From: Posidonia oceanica | Taxonomy: Eukaryota; Streptophyta; Magnoliopsida; Alismatales; Posidoniaceae | NCBI GenBank assembly: GCA_037176725.1 | Contig: JAZBRS010000020.1 | Location: 56,944,001 to 57,008,000 of the forward strand | Length of the DNA stretch: 64,000 nucleotides | Reading direction: 5' to 3' | Part shown: in pieces, positions 31,460 through 43,051 of the stretch | Layout of the letters: the number at the start of each line of letters is the position of its first letter | How positions within the stretch are numbered: position 1 is the stretch's first letter | Translations under genes and position numbers: made by a program | Notes under the pieces: generated by a model | Databases searched by the model: none | What the model saw: only the letters and a program-made list of their open reading frames with translations | Told to the model about the DNA's origin: nothing

Positions 31460-32320
31460 TTGACGGTAGCTCGCCTTAGTCCTTGTGTCCCTGCCTTCAG
31501 CTGTAGACCTATTTGCTTTCGCTCGCCGTTCGCTATGGCCCAGCATACCGGCAAGCCCTCTTCCTCTTTGGCATCAGGGGAGATACCAACTTCAGTCTCT
31601 CCTTCCCCTGCTTTGGCGTCCCCCGTCTCCTCTCCACTTCTGGTGTAGGAGACCTCCCAGCCCCTTTATCTGGATCAAGGGTCGACCCTAGCTGACCTGG
31701 AGCTTGTCACCGAGTCTGCCGTGGTGATCACCACTCGGGCTCTAGGAGCGTCACCTTCTGTTCCATCCCAGGGCCTTCCTGTCTCGGGAATCCAGCCTTC
31801 TACGGCTGCCCCTTGCGTAGGATCCACTCCTATTGCTTCCTTGGTTTCTGCGCCTCCCTTGGCAAACACCTCCTTGCGTCCAGGCCTGTCGGTCGATGCT
31901 TTCTCTGCCTCACAAGCGTAGCGTTTATTGGCTAAGGCTGATAGGCTACGAAGCAGGGCTCTTGCACTTGACCCGATTATGGCTTGCTCTTCCCGCTCAA
32001 CCCTGGAGGTTCCAGTGCCGCCCTCTGTAGCCCTGCAGGTGCACTACACTGCACCTCCGCCCTTTCCATCACCCCGGCTCCTCACAGCCTCGGCGATGGG
32101 GGCGCATTATCGGCCTCTTGCACCTGCACAGTATTTTTCACAGCATGCAACTCCCTCCTCTGGTGGCCAGTCTTCTGGATTGGCAGGAGCACAGCACCCC
32201 TCAGGCCCATTGCCCGGCACTGTTCCAGTGCAACAGCTGCTGCTCTCCTGTACTACACCTTACATTGCACAGCATGTTATCTATCCATCTTCCTTGCATC
32301 AAGTTCAGACTCCTGCATAC
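31460..32320 (+). pseudogene. gag: gag of element C, N-terminal part
   Basis: One frame with ATGs at 31460 and 31535 (MAQHT, matching MAQYV in A). It is rich in Pro, Ser and Ala. Stops are TAG 31646-31648 and TAG 31919-31921; the second is at the same place as TAG 3773 of A. Near the end, QVQTPAY matches the QVQHPAY of A, and the solo LTR begins right after it. The frame resumes at 38177. Confidence 0.75.
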
Positions 32321-35300
32321 TGTTGACACCCCATTTTGACAGGCCGGATCGATTGGAACCTTCTGGTAGCTGCTGGACCCAAATCTAGACCCAAACCCAC
32401 ACCTTTCTCTTCCTCTTTTCCCTCAAAACAAGTCCAAACTCGACCTAAGACTACCCCCCTTTCCCGAATCTGAAAACTAACCAAAATCCATAGGAAAACT
32501 CACCCCTGATGACTTAGTAAACCCACCAAAAAGCCTGCAAAATTTCAAACCAGAACCCCTCCCAAAAATCCTAGGAAACTTAGGCAAAACTACCCTTTTT
32601 CTATGCCTCAAAACCCCTCCAAAGCTTTTTCAAAACCAAACCAAAACCCTGGGACCAAGACTAGAAACCGTAGACCCCGCACCCGCCAAGTTTCACCCCT
32701 TTCGGAGACCTCTAAGCCCCCCTTTTGGCCAAATTATCATTTTCTCTCTCCGGGATTATCGTTTTCTCTCTCCTCTCTCTCTCCTGATTATTGTCTCTCT
32801 TTTCATCCCCTTCTTGCCCTTTTTCTGGCTTAGCTGTGGGCCCCCTTTGTACTTCTATCCCTTCTCTATCTTATTTCTATTTTTATTTTATTTTTAACAT
32901 TTTCCCTGAATTTTAAAAATCATTTCCCTCAAACCTATCTCTTTTCCCTCTATTTCCCTCCTTTTCCCATTTCTTTCCTCCTCCTCTTTCCCTTTTCTCT
33001 CTTTTGCAAAAACCCATAAAAATCCCTAAAAATCTGTAAAACCCCAACACATAAAAGAGACAAATCAGAGTTCTAAGAAAAACAACTAAAAAACATTAAA
33101 CAAGCAATTAAAAACTTAAACTTAACTAAATCAAGCTAAAAAGAAAATCAAGCATGCAAACTAAAAAATGCAAAACAAACCAAAAGAAAACACTAAAAAA
33201 TCGAGGAAAAAAACTAAAATAAAATCAAAACCCACAAAAAGTAAAAACCCCCATCAGAAGAACTAAAAAAAACAAACCCTAAAAAGAAGAATTAAAAAAA
33301 TAAACACTAAGATAAGTAATTAAAGAAGCAAAAAGACTTAACCTAATAAACATAAGAAAAACAACATGAGGACTTAATTAAAAAGGAAAAGGAAAACACG
33401 TTTAAAAGACTTAAAAAAACACCCCATCAAGCCAGAGAAATCCAACTAAAAATTTCAAGAAAAATTAACAAATAAAAAAATCAAAACATAATTCAAAAGA
33501 CTTAAGAAAAGAAAACCTTAAAAGATTAAAACTAAAAGCCAAAACCCACTCTAATTAATATAAAAATAAATCCTAAAAATACTAATTAACATCCTAAAAT
33601 ACTTAACAAGAAAACACAATTTTAAAAACAATTCAAAAGATTTAACAAACACTTAATCAAGTGGAAAACAAATTAAAAACAAAAGAAAGCCCTAAAACCC
33701 TAATCAAGCCCAAAACACATTAATTAACCCCAAAACAGTCATTAAAAAATCTAATTAAAACCCTAACCCACAACACAACCTTTCTAGTATATTCATTTAT
33801 TTTTAATTTATTTTTTCTAATTTTATTTCCTTTCTTTCCCCTCTCTTTCTTTCTTTCTTCCTTTTTATTTTCTTTTCTTCCTTACTGGGCCCATCAGCCC
33901 GTTTTCCTTTTTTCCTTCTTTTTTTTCAAAATCCCAGGCCCGGCCCACGGCTACAGTCTCCTTCTTCCTTCTTCCCTCCACACAGTGCCGTGCGTTTCTC
34001 CCCTCCTGCCGCAACAGTCCTGCCACATCTCAGCTCCTGCCATCGCCAGACCTGCGCTCGCACGCCTTCTGCCCGGACCAGACCGGCGTGCGCCGCATCG
34101 CATCCGTGCTCCTGCCACCGCCCCCTCGGCATTAAATTGCCACAGCCTTGCAGTCCTGCAAAAAAACCAAGTGAGGAGGAGTGTTCAAACCATAACCAGG
34201 AGGAGAGGAAGAAGGACGAGAGGAGTGAGAGAGACATCCCCAGAGAAACCGAGACTCCGGTGTGCAATCCGAACCTGAGAGAGCAATTCCAGAGCGTTCT
34301 TCCCCATCTCAAACAACCTCCTCCTTTCCCGACTGCATTCTTGAATTCCAGAGAGAAGAGAACCAGGAGAGAGCAGTCGGAGAGAGTCCTTTGCATCCCG
34401 GAGAGAGGTCACCCATTCCAGAGCCAATCTCCACCTGAAGCCTTCTCCTTTCTTCTCAGAAATCCCCAGAAAATCCTCCTTTTTTCTGCTCTAGTAATCC
34501 GACACCACTTCAAGCCTCCATCCTTCTCCCAATTGCTCCCCCAAATTCACCCAGCAACCAGTCATCTGCCTTCGCCATTTCCCAACCATTTCATCACCCG
34601 AAACCACCCTGAAACACCCTCAGACCACCCGACATTCCATCTGAAATCCAAACAGAACCCAACACGACCCATTCAACAATTCCCTTCATCACAGCCCGCT
34701 ACTTCCCACCAAACTCCACCCGGATAATCACTGAACCTCCACCTTTCCAGAGCACCCGGCCTCAAGCCCGGCCATCCCCCACAGCCTGCAAACCCCACTA
34801 CAAACACTTACCCCTCCTACTGTTCAGAAATCGGCCAACCTTCCAAATCCCCTCCACACTCTCTAGAACCATAACCCAGCCATCCAGATCGACTCTCCAG
34901 ACCTCCAGCTACCTCCCGGAGGGCTTCACTCCACCGGACGAGCAGCAAACAAGGCCCCCCACCTCCGGCAGCAACCTGAGAACCCAAGAACTCCAGATTC
35001 TCCTCCGGGCTCCAAAGCATCCATCCGATCGCCCAGAAGGCACCGGAAGCTCGCTCTGAACCAGCTCCAACCTCCGCGAGCGCCCGACAGTCACCGCTGC
35101 AACTGCACAGACGACGCTGACCAGCTCCGGTACTGCTGAGGTCGGGAGGACACACCAGACGCGGGAAAAGGTAATTCCTCACCAACTCAGCTCTCTCCCC
35201 TTCCCCTGCTGCTTTTCCACCGCTTAGAAGTAGGTTTTTGGTCCGCCTACTCCGTTTTCTGCTCGCCGGTCAGACCTTCTTCTCTGGCGCCGTCCTCCGA

Positions 35301-38171
35301 TCTTCCCGACGCTCCAGCCAGCGGAACGCCGTCCCGGTGACCCCCGGAGCTCTGCACGGACGTCAGCAGCCGCCTCCGCCGTTCAGCGCCTCCACAGCCC
35401 CCCTGTGCCGGCGGTCGTGAGGTCCGGTAGCTCACTGCTACAGTACTCACCTCCGCCGGCGGTCACTGTGCATTTATTTTTACAGTTATATAGTTTTTTG
35501 TGTGAATATTGCATGATTTGCTTAAGTTTCTTTATTTTTGCGTTTTAGTCCTTCTGTCATTTAAGTTGCTTTGTTTTTAATTTAAAACCATGCTAAATTG
35601 CTTTAAGTATTTCTGTTTTTCAGTATTTACATTTCGGTCCTGTTACTGTGCTGTGTAGTTGTAATCTTTTGCATTTTAGCCCCTCTGCTTTCAATTTTTG
35701 CACTTAGGTCCTGCTTTAAATCAGTTCATTTATTTGCATGTATTTTGCCATATTGCATTGCATTCTGGCCCCCTGCATGTTTCTGATTTTGCATTTCGGT
35801 CCATGCACTGTAGAAACTTAGGTTTTATTTCTGATTTTTGCATACTGCATTGCATGTTTTGGCTCCTGGTTTTGCATTTTTGCATTTAGGTCCATTTTAA
35901 ATGGACAGTAACCATCCTGCATGCATTTTTGCTTATTGCATTGCATTTTGGCCCCTGTTTTTTCCAAAAATTGCACATCAGTCCTGTCTTTTGGTTTTCA
36001 GAGCATATTTTGCATATAAAATTGCATATTTGACCCTTGCATGTTTTAAAAATGACACATAGGTCCTTGTATCCTTTTAAAGGCATGTAAAAAGACTGTT
36101 TTGCCCCTAAAATTGCATCTTAGCTCCCATGCTTACAAAATTGCATGTAGACCCTCCACTTGCATTCCCAGACTCCCCGGAACCTCATTTTCTGGAAAAT
36201 TTGCACTCTAGACCCTAGTTTTTCCAAAATTGCATTCTGACCTCCTTTTGTTTTCAAAACTTCTTCCAATGCATACCCTCTTTTCAAAATAGCATTCTGA
36301 GCTCAGTCTTCTGCAAAATAACCCTCTGCCCTCTCCTGTTTTCAAAACTCTCTCCTGAGGGCCCCGTCCTTTTCGAAAATTTGCATTTAGTCCCCTCTTC
36401 TTTCCCAAAAATGCATTTGGATCTCTGTCTTTTCCAGATTTTCCCCCTTGTTTCTTCTTGCTTTTGCATGCATTCTGCATCCATTTAGCTTTGCATTTTA
36501 GCATCCTCTTGCACACACTAAGCACTTCTAGCTCCCTTTCACTTGGGAGGACCTTTCGCACACTCCTAGGACCTCCCGAACACCTAGATCTGTTCTTCTC
36601 CCCTGTTCTGGCCCTTCTGCCATGAAGTTGTGATATCTTCCAATCCGACCGTTGGATCTCCCCAAATAAGCTGCCAGAGCGACCCCGGCGGAGTATTCTT
36701 CAGCATGGACCAATCGGATTTCAGATCAGGCTTCAGATGCCCAAGGTAAGTCCCCCGGAACTTCGGCAGTATTGTTTTGCATATCATTCGCATCGCATGG
36801 TTTTTGCGCACTCTTTTCGCTTTGTCTTGCACCGTTTTGCGTGCCGCCTCTTTGTCTCGCTCCGTTTTGCGTGCCCTTTGGTTTTCTTGCTCCGTTTTGC
36901 GCGTAGTTCTATTTTCTCGCACCGTTTTGCATGCCGCTTCTTTGTCTTGCACCGTTTTGCGTGCCCTTTGGCTTTCTTGCTCTGTTTTACGTGCAGCTTC
37001 GTTTTCTCGCTCCGTTTTGCGTGCCCTTTGGTTTTCTTGCTCTGTTTTGGGTGTTGTCCTGTTTTCTCGCTCCGTTTTGCGTGCAGCTTCGTTTTCTCGC
37101 TCCGTTTTGCGTGCCCTTTAGTTTTCTTGCTCCATTTTGCGTGCCCTATGGTTTTCTTGCTCTGTTTTGCACGTAGTTCTGTTTTCTCGCACCGTTTTGC
37201 ATGCCGCTTCTTTGTCTTGCATCGTTTTACGTGCCCTTTGGCTTTCTTGCTCCGTTTTATGTGCAGCTTCGCTTTCCCGCACTGTTTTGCATGCCCTCTC
37301 GTTTTCTCGCTCCGTTTTGCGCTCCGCTTTGTTTTGCGCCTCTTTTCGTTTTCCCGCACTGTTTCGCGTTCTTGTTCTGTTTCTCGCATCGTTTCGCGTG
37401 TCGGCCTCGCTCCTTGCATCGTTTTGCATTCTTGCTTCGTTTCTTACCTCGTTTTGCGTGTTTTACGCCGTTTTCTCTTGCGTGTCGATCGCATTGCATG
37501 GTTTCGCCGTTGTTTTATTTTTTTTTTCGCTTGCATTTGCATATAGGGCAGTGTTGCTTACTGCCTGGAGTTCTCACGAGCCAGGTTTCGCCCGGTTCGG
37601 AACACAGACAGCGTTGCTGAGTGCTTAGATTGCACGTTTACTTTCCTGCACTGCATTCCCTCACTTAGAACACACCTTTGAGCATCTAGATAGGCATTCA
37701 TTAGCACTTAGGCATTCAAAGTTTGCATTTCCCTGCGTATGCGAGCGTAAGCCTAGAAAGACCGATTCTCGGGCGTGTCGGGGGTGCCTAACACCTTCCC
37801 CGCGCGTAACAGGAGTCCTTACCCTCTCTTGGCCCGCAATGACCATATTGCCCTCATCCTAGGCACGAGTCACATCATTTGCATTCATTTGCATCTTATT
37901 TCTTCTGCATTGCCTTGCATTGCATCTTTTGCTTGGTTTTGCGTGATTATTCACGAATTTCCCCGGTTTTCCTTGTCTCCCGATTTAATAGACTTGGTGG
38001 CGACTCCGATTTTGTCTTATCTTCTTCTTTTCTTTCCTTTTTCTCTCTTTTAAATGTTTTGGAGTTAGGTCTTCCTTCTCGGACATAGCCGCTAATAGTG
38101 AGCCTGATTCCGATCGGTGCACGCGAGCTTTGGCAACGTGCATGGACGATCCGAACACTGGGATTACTACA
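32321..38171 (+). mobile_element. Solo LTR G (Ogre A-type), 5851 bp, CATAC target duplication
   Basis: It starts TGTTGACACCCC and ends GGGATTACTACA. CATAC stands on both sides (32316-32320 and 38172-38176). It has the same internal order as the A LTR: A-rich part 33010-33790, GC-rich block 33960-35170, GTAATT at 35171, T-rich part, minisatellite 36820-37470, acceptor AG 37545-37546, conserved end with TGGCGACTC at 37998-38006. There is no internal region, so recombination between the two LTRs has removed the rest. It disrupts gag of C; removing it with one CATAC copy (5856 bp, a multiple of three) restores continuity with the A gag alignment. Confidence 0.93.
36820..37470 (+). repeat. Minisatellite in solo LTR G, ~30-bp units
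   Basis: About 20 units of CTTGCTCCGTTTTGCGTGCC plus a spacer (CTTTGGTTTT or GCTTCGTTTT). It is the longest version of this LTR array in the window and creates a spurious open frame at 36737-37546. Confidence 0.9.
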
Positions 38172-38176
38172 CATAC

Positions 38177-39872
38177 ATAGCACCACACTTTGCACCCTCG
38201 CACGGGTATGCTGGCCCTCACATTACAACACCAGGTGGCGTGACGGTGGATCCGAAGGAGCGCTCTCGTGCGACCCGCATAGCATACGTGGTCCTTGCCT
38301 CTGCTGCACAACCATCGCTAGCAGCAGCCTCAGATGCCTTCCTTGCCAGGTTGGGTGATCCAGAGAGAGCACTTCGTCAAGTGCAAGGCCAGGACCGCCA
38401 GCCTTACCAATTTCACGACCTCTGTCTCTTTCCAGAGGCCGCACTCCCTTCGAAGTTCCGCATCTCGGACTTCAATAAATACAATGGTAGAGGCTGCTCC
38501 ATCTCGCATCTGAAGGCATATTACGGGGACCTTGTTCAACTTCAGGCTGATGAAAGGCTCCTTATCCGCCTATTCTAGAAGAGTTTAACTGGCCCCACGC
38601 TCAGGTGGTTCACGTTCCTTGACACGGCTGCGGTTCAGACTTGGACTGGTCTTTCTCAGGCTTTCCTTGAGCAATATGCTTTCAACCTCGACTTGATCCC
38701 CAAGAGGGAGGATCTCGTCGCCATCCGGCAAAGGCCCCAAGAGCCATTCGGGGAGTATGTCGGTCGCTGGCGCTCCACAGCCGCCCACGTTAGGGATAGA
38801 CCCTTCGAGGAGGATTTTATCGAGATGATCGTCAAAGGGGCGCTGCCAGCGACTGGGACTCTGCTTTGCATCCAGCACATCACTAGTTTTGCATCGCTGA
38901 TTAGGGCTGGCGCTCGCGTGGAAAGCTCACTACAGAGTAGGCACTTCCCCGCACTTTCTGCATTGGCTAGGCAGGCCAACGACACCAGCAATCGCCGCAG
39001 CAGCAGCAGCAACAACTCCGCTTCCGACTGCTCCAAGCAGCACGCCGTCACATGCACTGATCCTCCTGAAGTTCTTGCCCTTGCAGAAAGTTAGCCAGAC
39101 CCTTTTCCGCTAGTGCACGCACCTATTTATGCACCCACAGCACGCACTGTCACCGTTGAGCCAGTGCATCACGTCGCGCCAGCTTAGCAAGGACGACAGC
39201 CTGGGCAGAGACGAGTCCACCGCGCTAAGAGCGACTTCACCCCACTCGGTGAGCCACTAAGCGCAGTCTTTCCCCAGGTTGTGTCACTTCTGAGGCTTCG
39301 GGAAACTCGCCCGCCACCAAATCCTCTTCCGAGGTGGTACGATGCGAGCAAGTATTGCTATTACCATTGAGTCACGGGGCACTCGACGGATAATTGCCTC
39401 ACTCTCTGGGATGTTGTTCAGGACTTGATTGACAACGGGACCCTCGTCGTCAGTCCGTAGGAGGCTGCTCATACAGCTGCACCTACACTCGCACACCCTA
39501 GCGTAGCTGGCCCTTCCTTTTCTGAGCTTGCGGGCTTCGAGGATGCCGGAACCTCGGGGGCTTACCCCAATCTTCTTTGAATCCAACTCTGCCCCGGTGG
39601 GTCTTTCCGATCCCATCGGCGCAATCCCCTCTTCCTATCTCTCCCTGTTTGCCCAGGGGACACTCGGAAGCGCAACGGCACAATCGACAGCAAGCTCAGT
39701 CGCAACACCGTCTAGGTTAGCCTTTCCCCCAGCATCAGCAACCCCAGTGCTCCCCGCACTGCCATCAGCAGATCCAGCAGCCCTAGTGCTCCCCGCACTG
39801 CCAACAGTGGATCCCGCCGGCAGCATCAGCAGCATAGGGGCAGACCCAGCACCTCCCTCCCGAGGTTGCTGA
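38177..39872 (+). pseudogene. gag: gag of element C, C-terminal part with capsid and zinc knuckle
   Basis: It continues from 32320 in the same frame. Clear capsid motifs occur (LPSKFRISDFNKYNG, FGEYVGRW, IRAGARVESS), then CYYH...GHSTDNC (knuckle, near 39355). Stops are TAG 38576, TAG 39092, TAG 39185, TGA 39368 and TAG 39458; each could be a single C-to-T change. A frameshift between about 39460 and 39528 moves the tail, which is similar to A around SDLISDISEPF, into another frame up to TGA 39870. No protease follows: the next bases are a near-perfect splice donor. Confidence 0.85.
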
Positions 39873-39881
39873 CAGGTAAGT
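39871..39881 (+). promoter_or_regulatory. Consensus 5' splice site at the end of the element C gag
   Basis: GACAG followed by GTAAGT (39876-39881) is a full consensus donor, then T/C-rich sequence. It sits just where the coding similarity to gag ends. It may be the donor of an intron that once joined gag to downstream sequence, or the edge of a deletion that removed protease and pol. Confidence 0.45.
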
Positions 39882-40181
39882 CCCTCTTACCTCTCTTTTT
39901 TCTTGCATTGTCTTTTCTTTTCATTTTGTTTTGTTTTTGTGTTTTCTTGCCATGTCAGAAAATCATAAAAAGCATAAAGACAGCAAAAACCTTAAAAACT
40001 TGCATTTTTTCCTACATGCATTCAGCATCACTAGGCTGATACCCCTAACTATCCGGCGATAGGTCCGTTAACCTATCATCACTAGGCTGGCAGCCCTAAC
40101 TGCTCGGCGATAAGTCCGTCAACTTATCATCTGGGCTGATATCCCTAATTACTCGGCGATAAGTCTGTCAACTTATCACTT
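39882..40181 (+). repeat. Three hairpin-pair units of element C
   Basis: Three units, each GGCTGATA or GGCTGGCAG...CCCTAACT(AT/GC)..CGGC followed by GATARGT-(CCGTYA or CTGTCA)-ACYTATC. Second hairpins lie at 40058-40077 (GATAGGT/ACCTATC), 40109-40128 and 40158-40177 (GATAAGT/ACTTATC). Stem changes are compensated and the loop is nearly constant. Confidence 0.85.
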
Positions 40182-41624
40182 GGCACATATCAATCACTTT
40201 GCATGCATATTCGTCATCTTGCACATATCTGTCATCATGCATTGTCATTTATTGCATGTACATATCATTTCTTGCATCCCGTAAAGCGTAAAGCCAAAAA
40301 AATTAAGAAAATAAAAAAAAACAGCAAAAATATTTTCTTCGCCTTTCTATTGATTTTCCCTTTTATGTTTTCCTAAACAAAAATCATAAAAATACAAAAC
40401 CAATGCAAAACCCAAAAACATGTTTGTCCCTTCCCCTACTAAAATATACAAAACCCACAAACATTTGCATAATCAGAAACCCAGCTTTGGACAAACAAGC
40501 AGCGCCTGGAGGATGTCAAGCAGTGACGATCTCAGGCAGGTCTCACCCGAGCAGCGCCATCTCTTGCATGTGGCTACAGAGTGAGACTAGAGCAGAACAG
40601 AGCGACTCGCTGAGCCTAAAAAACTTCTGAAGCGAGATCCACCTTAACCAGAGAGTCCACCAGACATGGATAGGACCAAAGCAGAGCATAGCTAGAGGCT
40701 GTCGACACATTGCAGAGGCTGAGGGTGTACGCCGAGTAGCCGAACTCTCAATGCCTCACCTGGGACCGCTACCCCAAGAGGGCGAAGTCATGCATATCCA
40801 AAAGAATAGAGGTCATGTGAGCAAAAGAAATGACAACATGATATGCATGCTGAGCACAGAAGAAATATGCAGAAAGAAGTCAAAGAAAGAAGGCGCTCAT
40901 TAGAGGAGTGACGCGGACGAGTGTCGAAGCCACCTCAGCTATCATCTTCAAGCGCCACATTGGCAACTACACGGGATGCATTATCAGGAGGACCTGGCCC
41001 CACCTTCCGAGTGCAGCAGCACGCTCCAATCTCCTCTGCAGACATCTCTACTCCCCTGGCAGGCTAGATGCAACTCCAGTCACTCATGAGGGGAAAAGAA
41101 AGATCTATTCTGTGAGCGTCAAAAGCGGTAGTCGATCCCCGAAGAATTGAGACGGAGGCTAAGAAGCAGCATCCAACGCTTCTGCTACCCTGCAGCCAAA
41201 GACTATACTCTGCAAAGCTAAGGCCTCATCCCAAGCAAAGAATAAGAAAGAGAGCCACCGACCACAACTCAGCATGGAGTCGCTCGAGGATCGAGATCTC
41301 CTGAGTCAGGAATTGCAGAAGCACCCTCATGGCACAACTGCTTTGAGTCCAAAAGCCACCAAAACATGCATGCTGTAATATATCTTTATCTTCCCTTCTC
41401 CCTGTTTTCGAAAATCGGAGCCAAGGACAAGCACTTTTGCCTGCCTCGCTCAGAGGCTCATCGCTTTTCAAATTTTGCCGCCCACCGCGTGGGCAGGTCC
41501 GTGATAACCGGCATGTACCTCGTTTGTCACCTCGTGACGCCACGAAACGTGCCCACATTGAGACAATTGCACGCCTATCACGATGGGTTTCCTGTTTCCT
41601 TTCTGCATCATTCTGCATCCGGGT
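40182..41624 (+). other. Unrecognised internal region of element C
   Basis: 40182-40400 is A/T-rich with CATATCATTTC words. 40480-41300 is balanced in composition (GCAGACATCTCTACTCCCC, CGAAGTCATGCATATCC) but has stops in all frames and no motif I know. It could be an exon relic beyond the 39876 donor, or captured host sequence. I cannot assign it. Confidence 0.3.
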
Positions 41625-42410
41625 GGCAGCCCTAACTGCTCGGCGATGGGTCCGTCAACCTATCGTTTTATCATGCCATCATTCTACATCCGGGCTGGCA
41701 GCCCTAACTGCTCGGCGATCGGTCCGTTAACCTATCACTCTGCATTCCTCTACATCGGGCTGGCAGCCCTAATTGCTCAGTTGACGCCCGTTAAAACGTC
41801 ATCCTGCATATCCACGTTGCATTCGGGCTGATATCCCCAACTATTCGGCGATAAGTTCGTTAACTTATCACCCTGCATTTGCATTATTCCATTGCATTCC
41901 CCACCATCATTGCACTTTGCACGGTGAGCCCTTACATCCATCTCACTGCATTCGGGCTGGTAGCCCTAACTACTTGGCTAACAAACCTGTTAGTGTTGTC
42001 TCCACCTTGCATTTTGATGCCAGGGGCACTTCGGCTGTCCCCTGGTATCGTTCATCGATACCAGGGGCATCTTTATTTAGCTGCCCCATGGTATCCCATT
42101 TCCATCTGCATTTGGGTTGACATCCCTAACTGTTACGGGAGTGTCTATGGACCTCTACCACACCTTCGGGTATGGTATTCCCGTTGCATTCATGGTTACA
42201 AGCTATCCCACTTGTAATCACCCCTCTTGCTTGACAGACTCGCTGGCCTATCACCATCCGTGGGTTGATAGCCCTAACTATCCGGTGATGAGTCCGTTAA
42301 CTCCTCGCGGGCTGATAGCCCCAACTATCCGGTGATGAGTCCGTTAACTCCTCACGGGCTGATAGCCCTAACTATTCGACGATAGGTCCGTTAAGCTATC
42401 ACCCATTTCA
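41625..42410 (+). repeat. Hairpin-pair units of element C, second block
   Basis: Eight or more units of GGGCTGxxAGCCCTAACTxxTCGGCGAT..GTCCGTTAAC..ATC, including GGCAG/CTGCT, GGTAG/CTACT and GATAG/CTATC versions of the first hairpin and GATGGGT, GATCGGT, GATAAGT, GATGAGT versions of the second. At 42039-42067 is the 12-bp CCCCTGGTATCG/CGATACCAGGGG hairpin. The order matches the 3' regions of A and E. Confidence 0.85.
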
Positions 42411-43051
42411 TCTTAGTGTAATAGCATTTTGTTGCATGGCATTAGCATTTCATCATCTCCTGGACATCGTGCAATTGGGATTGTTTTCCCTATTTTGCGT
42501 GCCCGACGTTCCACTATTTGTACACTGCATTTCACAGCATTTGCATTGCATAGCATCATGTAGCTTCTCTGTATCTCCTTGTAGGGTCAGTCCTAGTATT
42601 GCATTTCATCATTACACAGACATTGCGTGCTTAGGATCCGAACCCTTGGTTCGCGTACTGCTTAAGGTAACATCCTCGGCACCTGTAGGACTTTCACAGC
42701 TTGCCGGCTTTGGTTGGCACCCGCAGTAGCGCTCGGGCTTGGGATCGTTTTCTCGGTTCCGCGTGCCCAGTGTTCCACTGTTTATACCCTGCATCCCACT
42801 GCATAACATCTCATGCATTGCACCCTTATTGCGTTGCTGCTCCTCTGTAGTCCTTACATCAACTTCCGCATTCCGCTTTCCCGGACATTTCGTACCTGCC
42901 ATTGCATGCACATCCCCTGCTTTACTTTTAGCATATTTACTTTCTGTTGTACTCTATGCGCTGGCATTGCCATTCGTCTACAGCCGAGCATTACGAATGA
43001 CACCCCCGTTGCCTGGCCTACTTGCATTGGCCAGCGACAGCATTGCATTGC
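42411..43051 (+). other. 3' region of element C before the E insertion
   Basis: Non-coding. It has two loosely repeated stretches with GCGTGCCC(A/G)(A/G)(C/T)GTTCCACT (about 42500 and 42765). It ends with ATTGC (43047-43051), the target duplication of element E. The sequence resumes at 54675. Confidence 0.6.
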
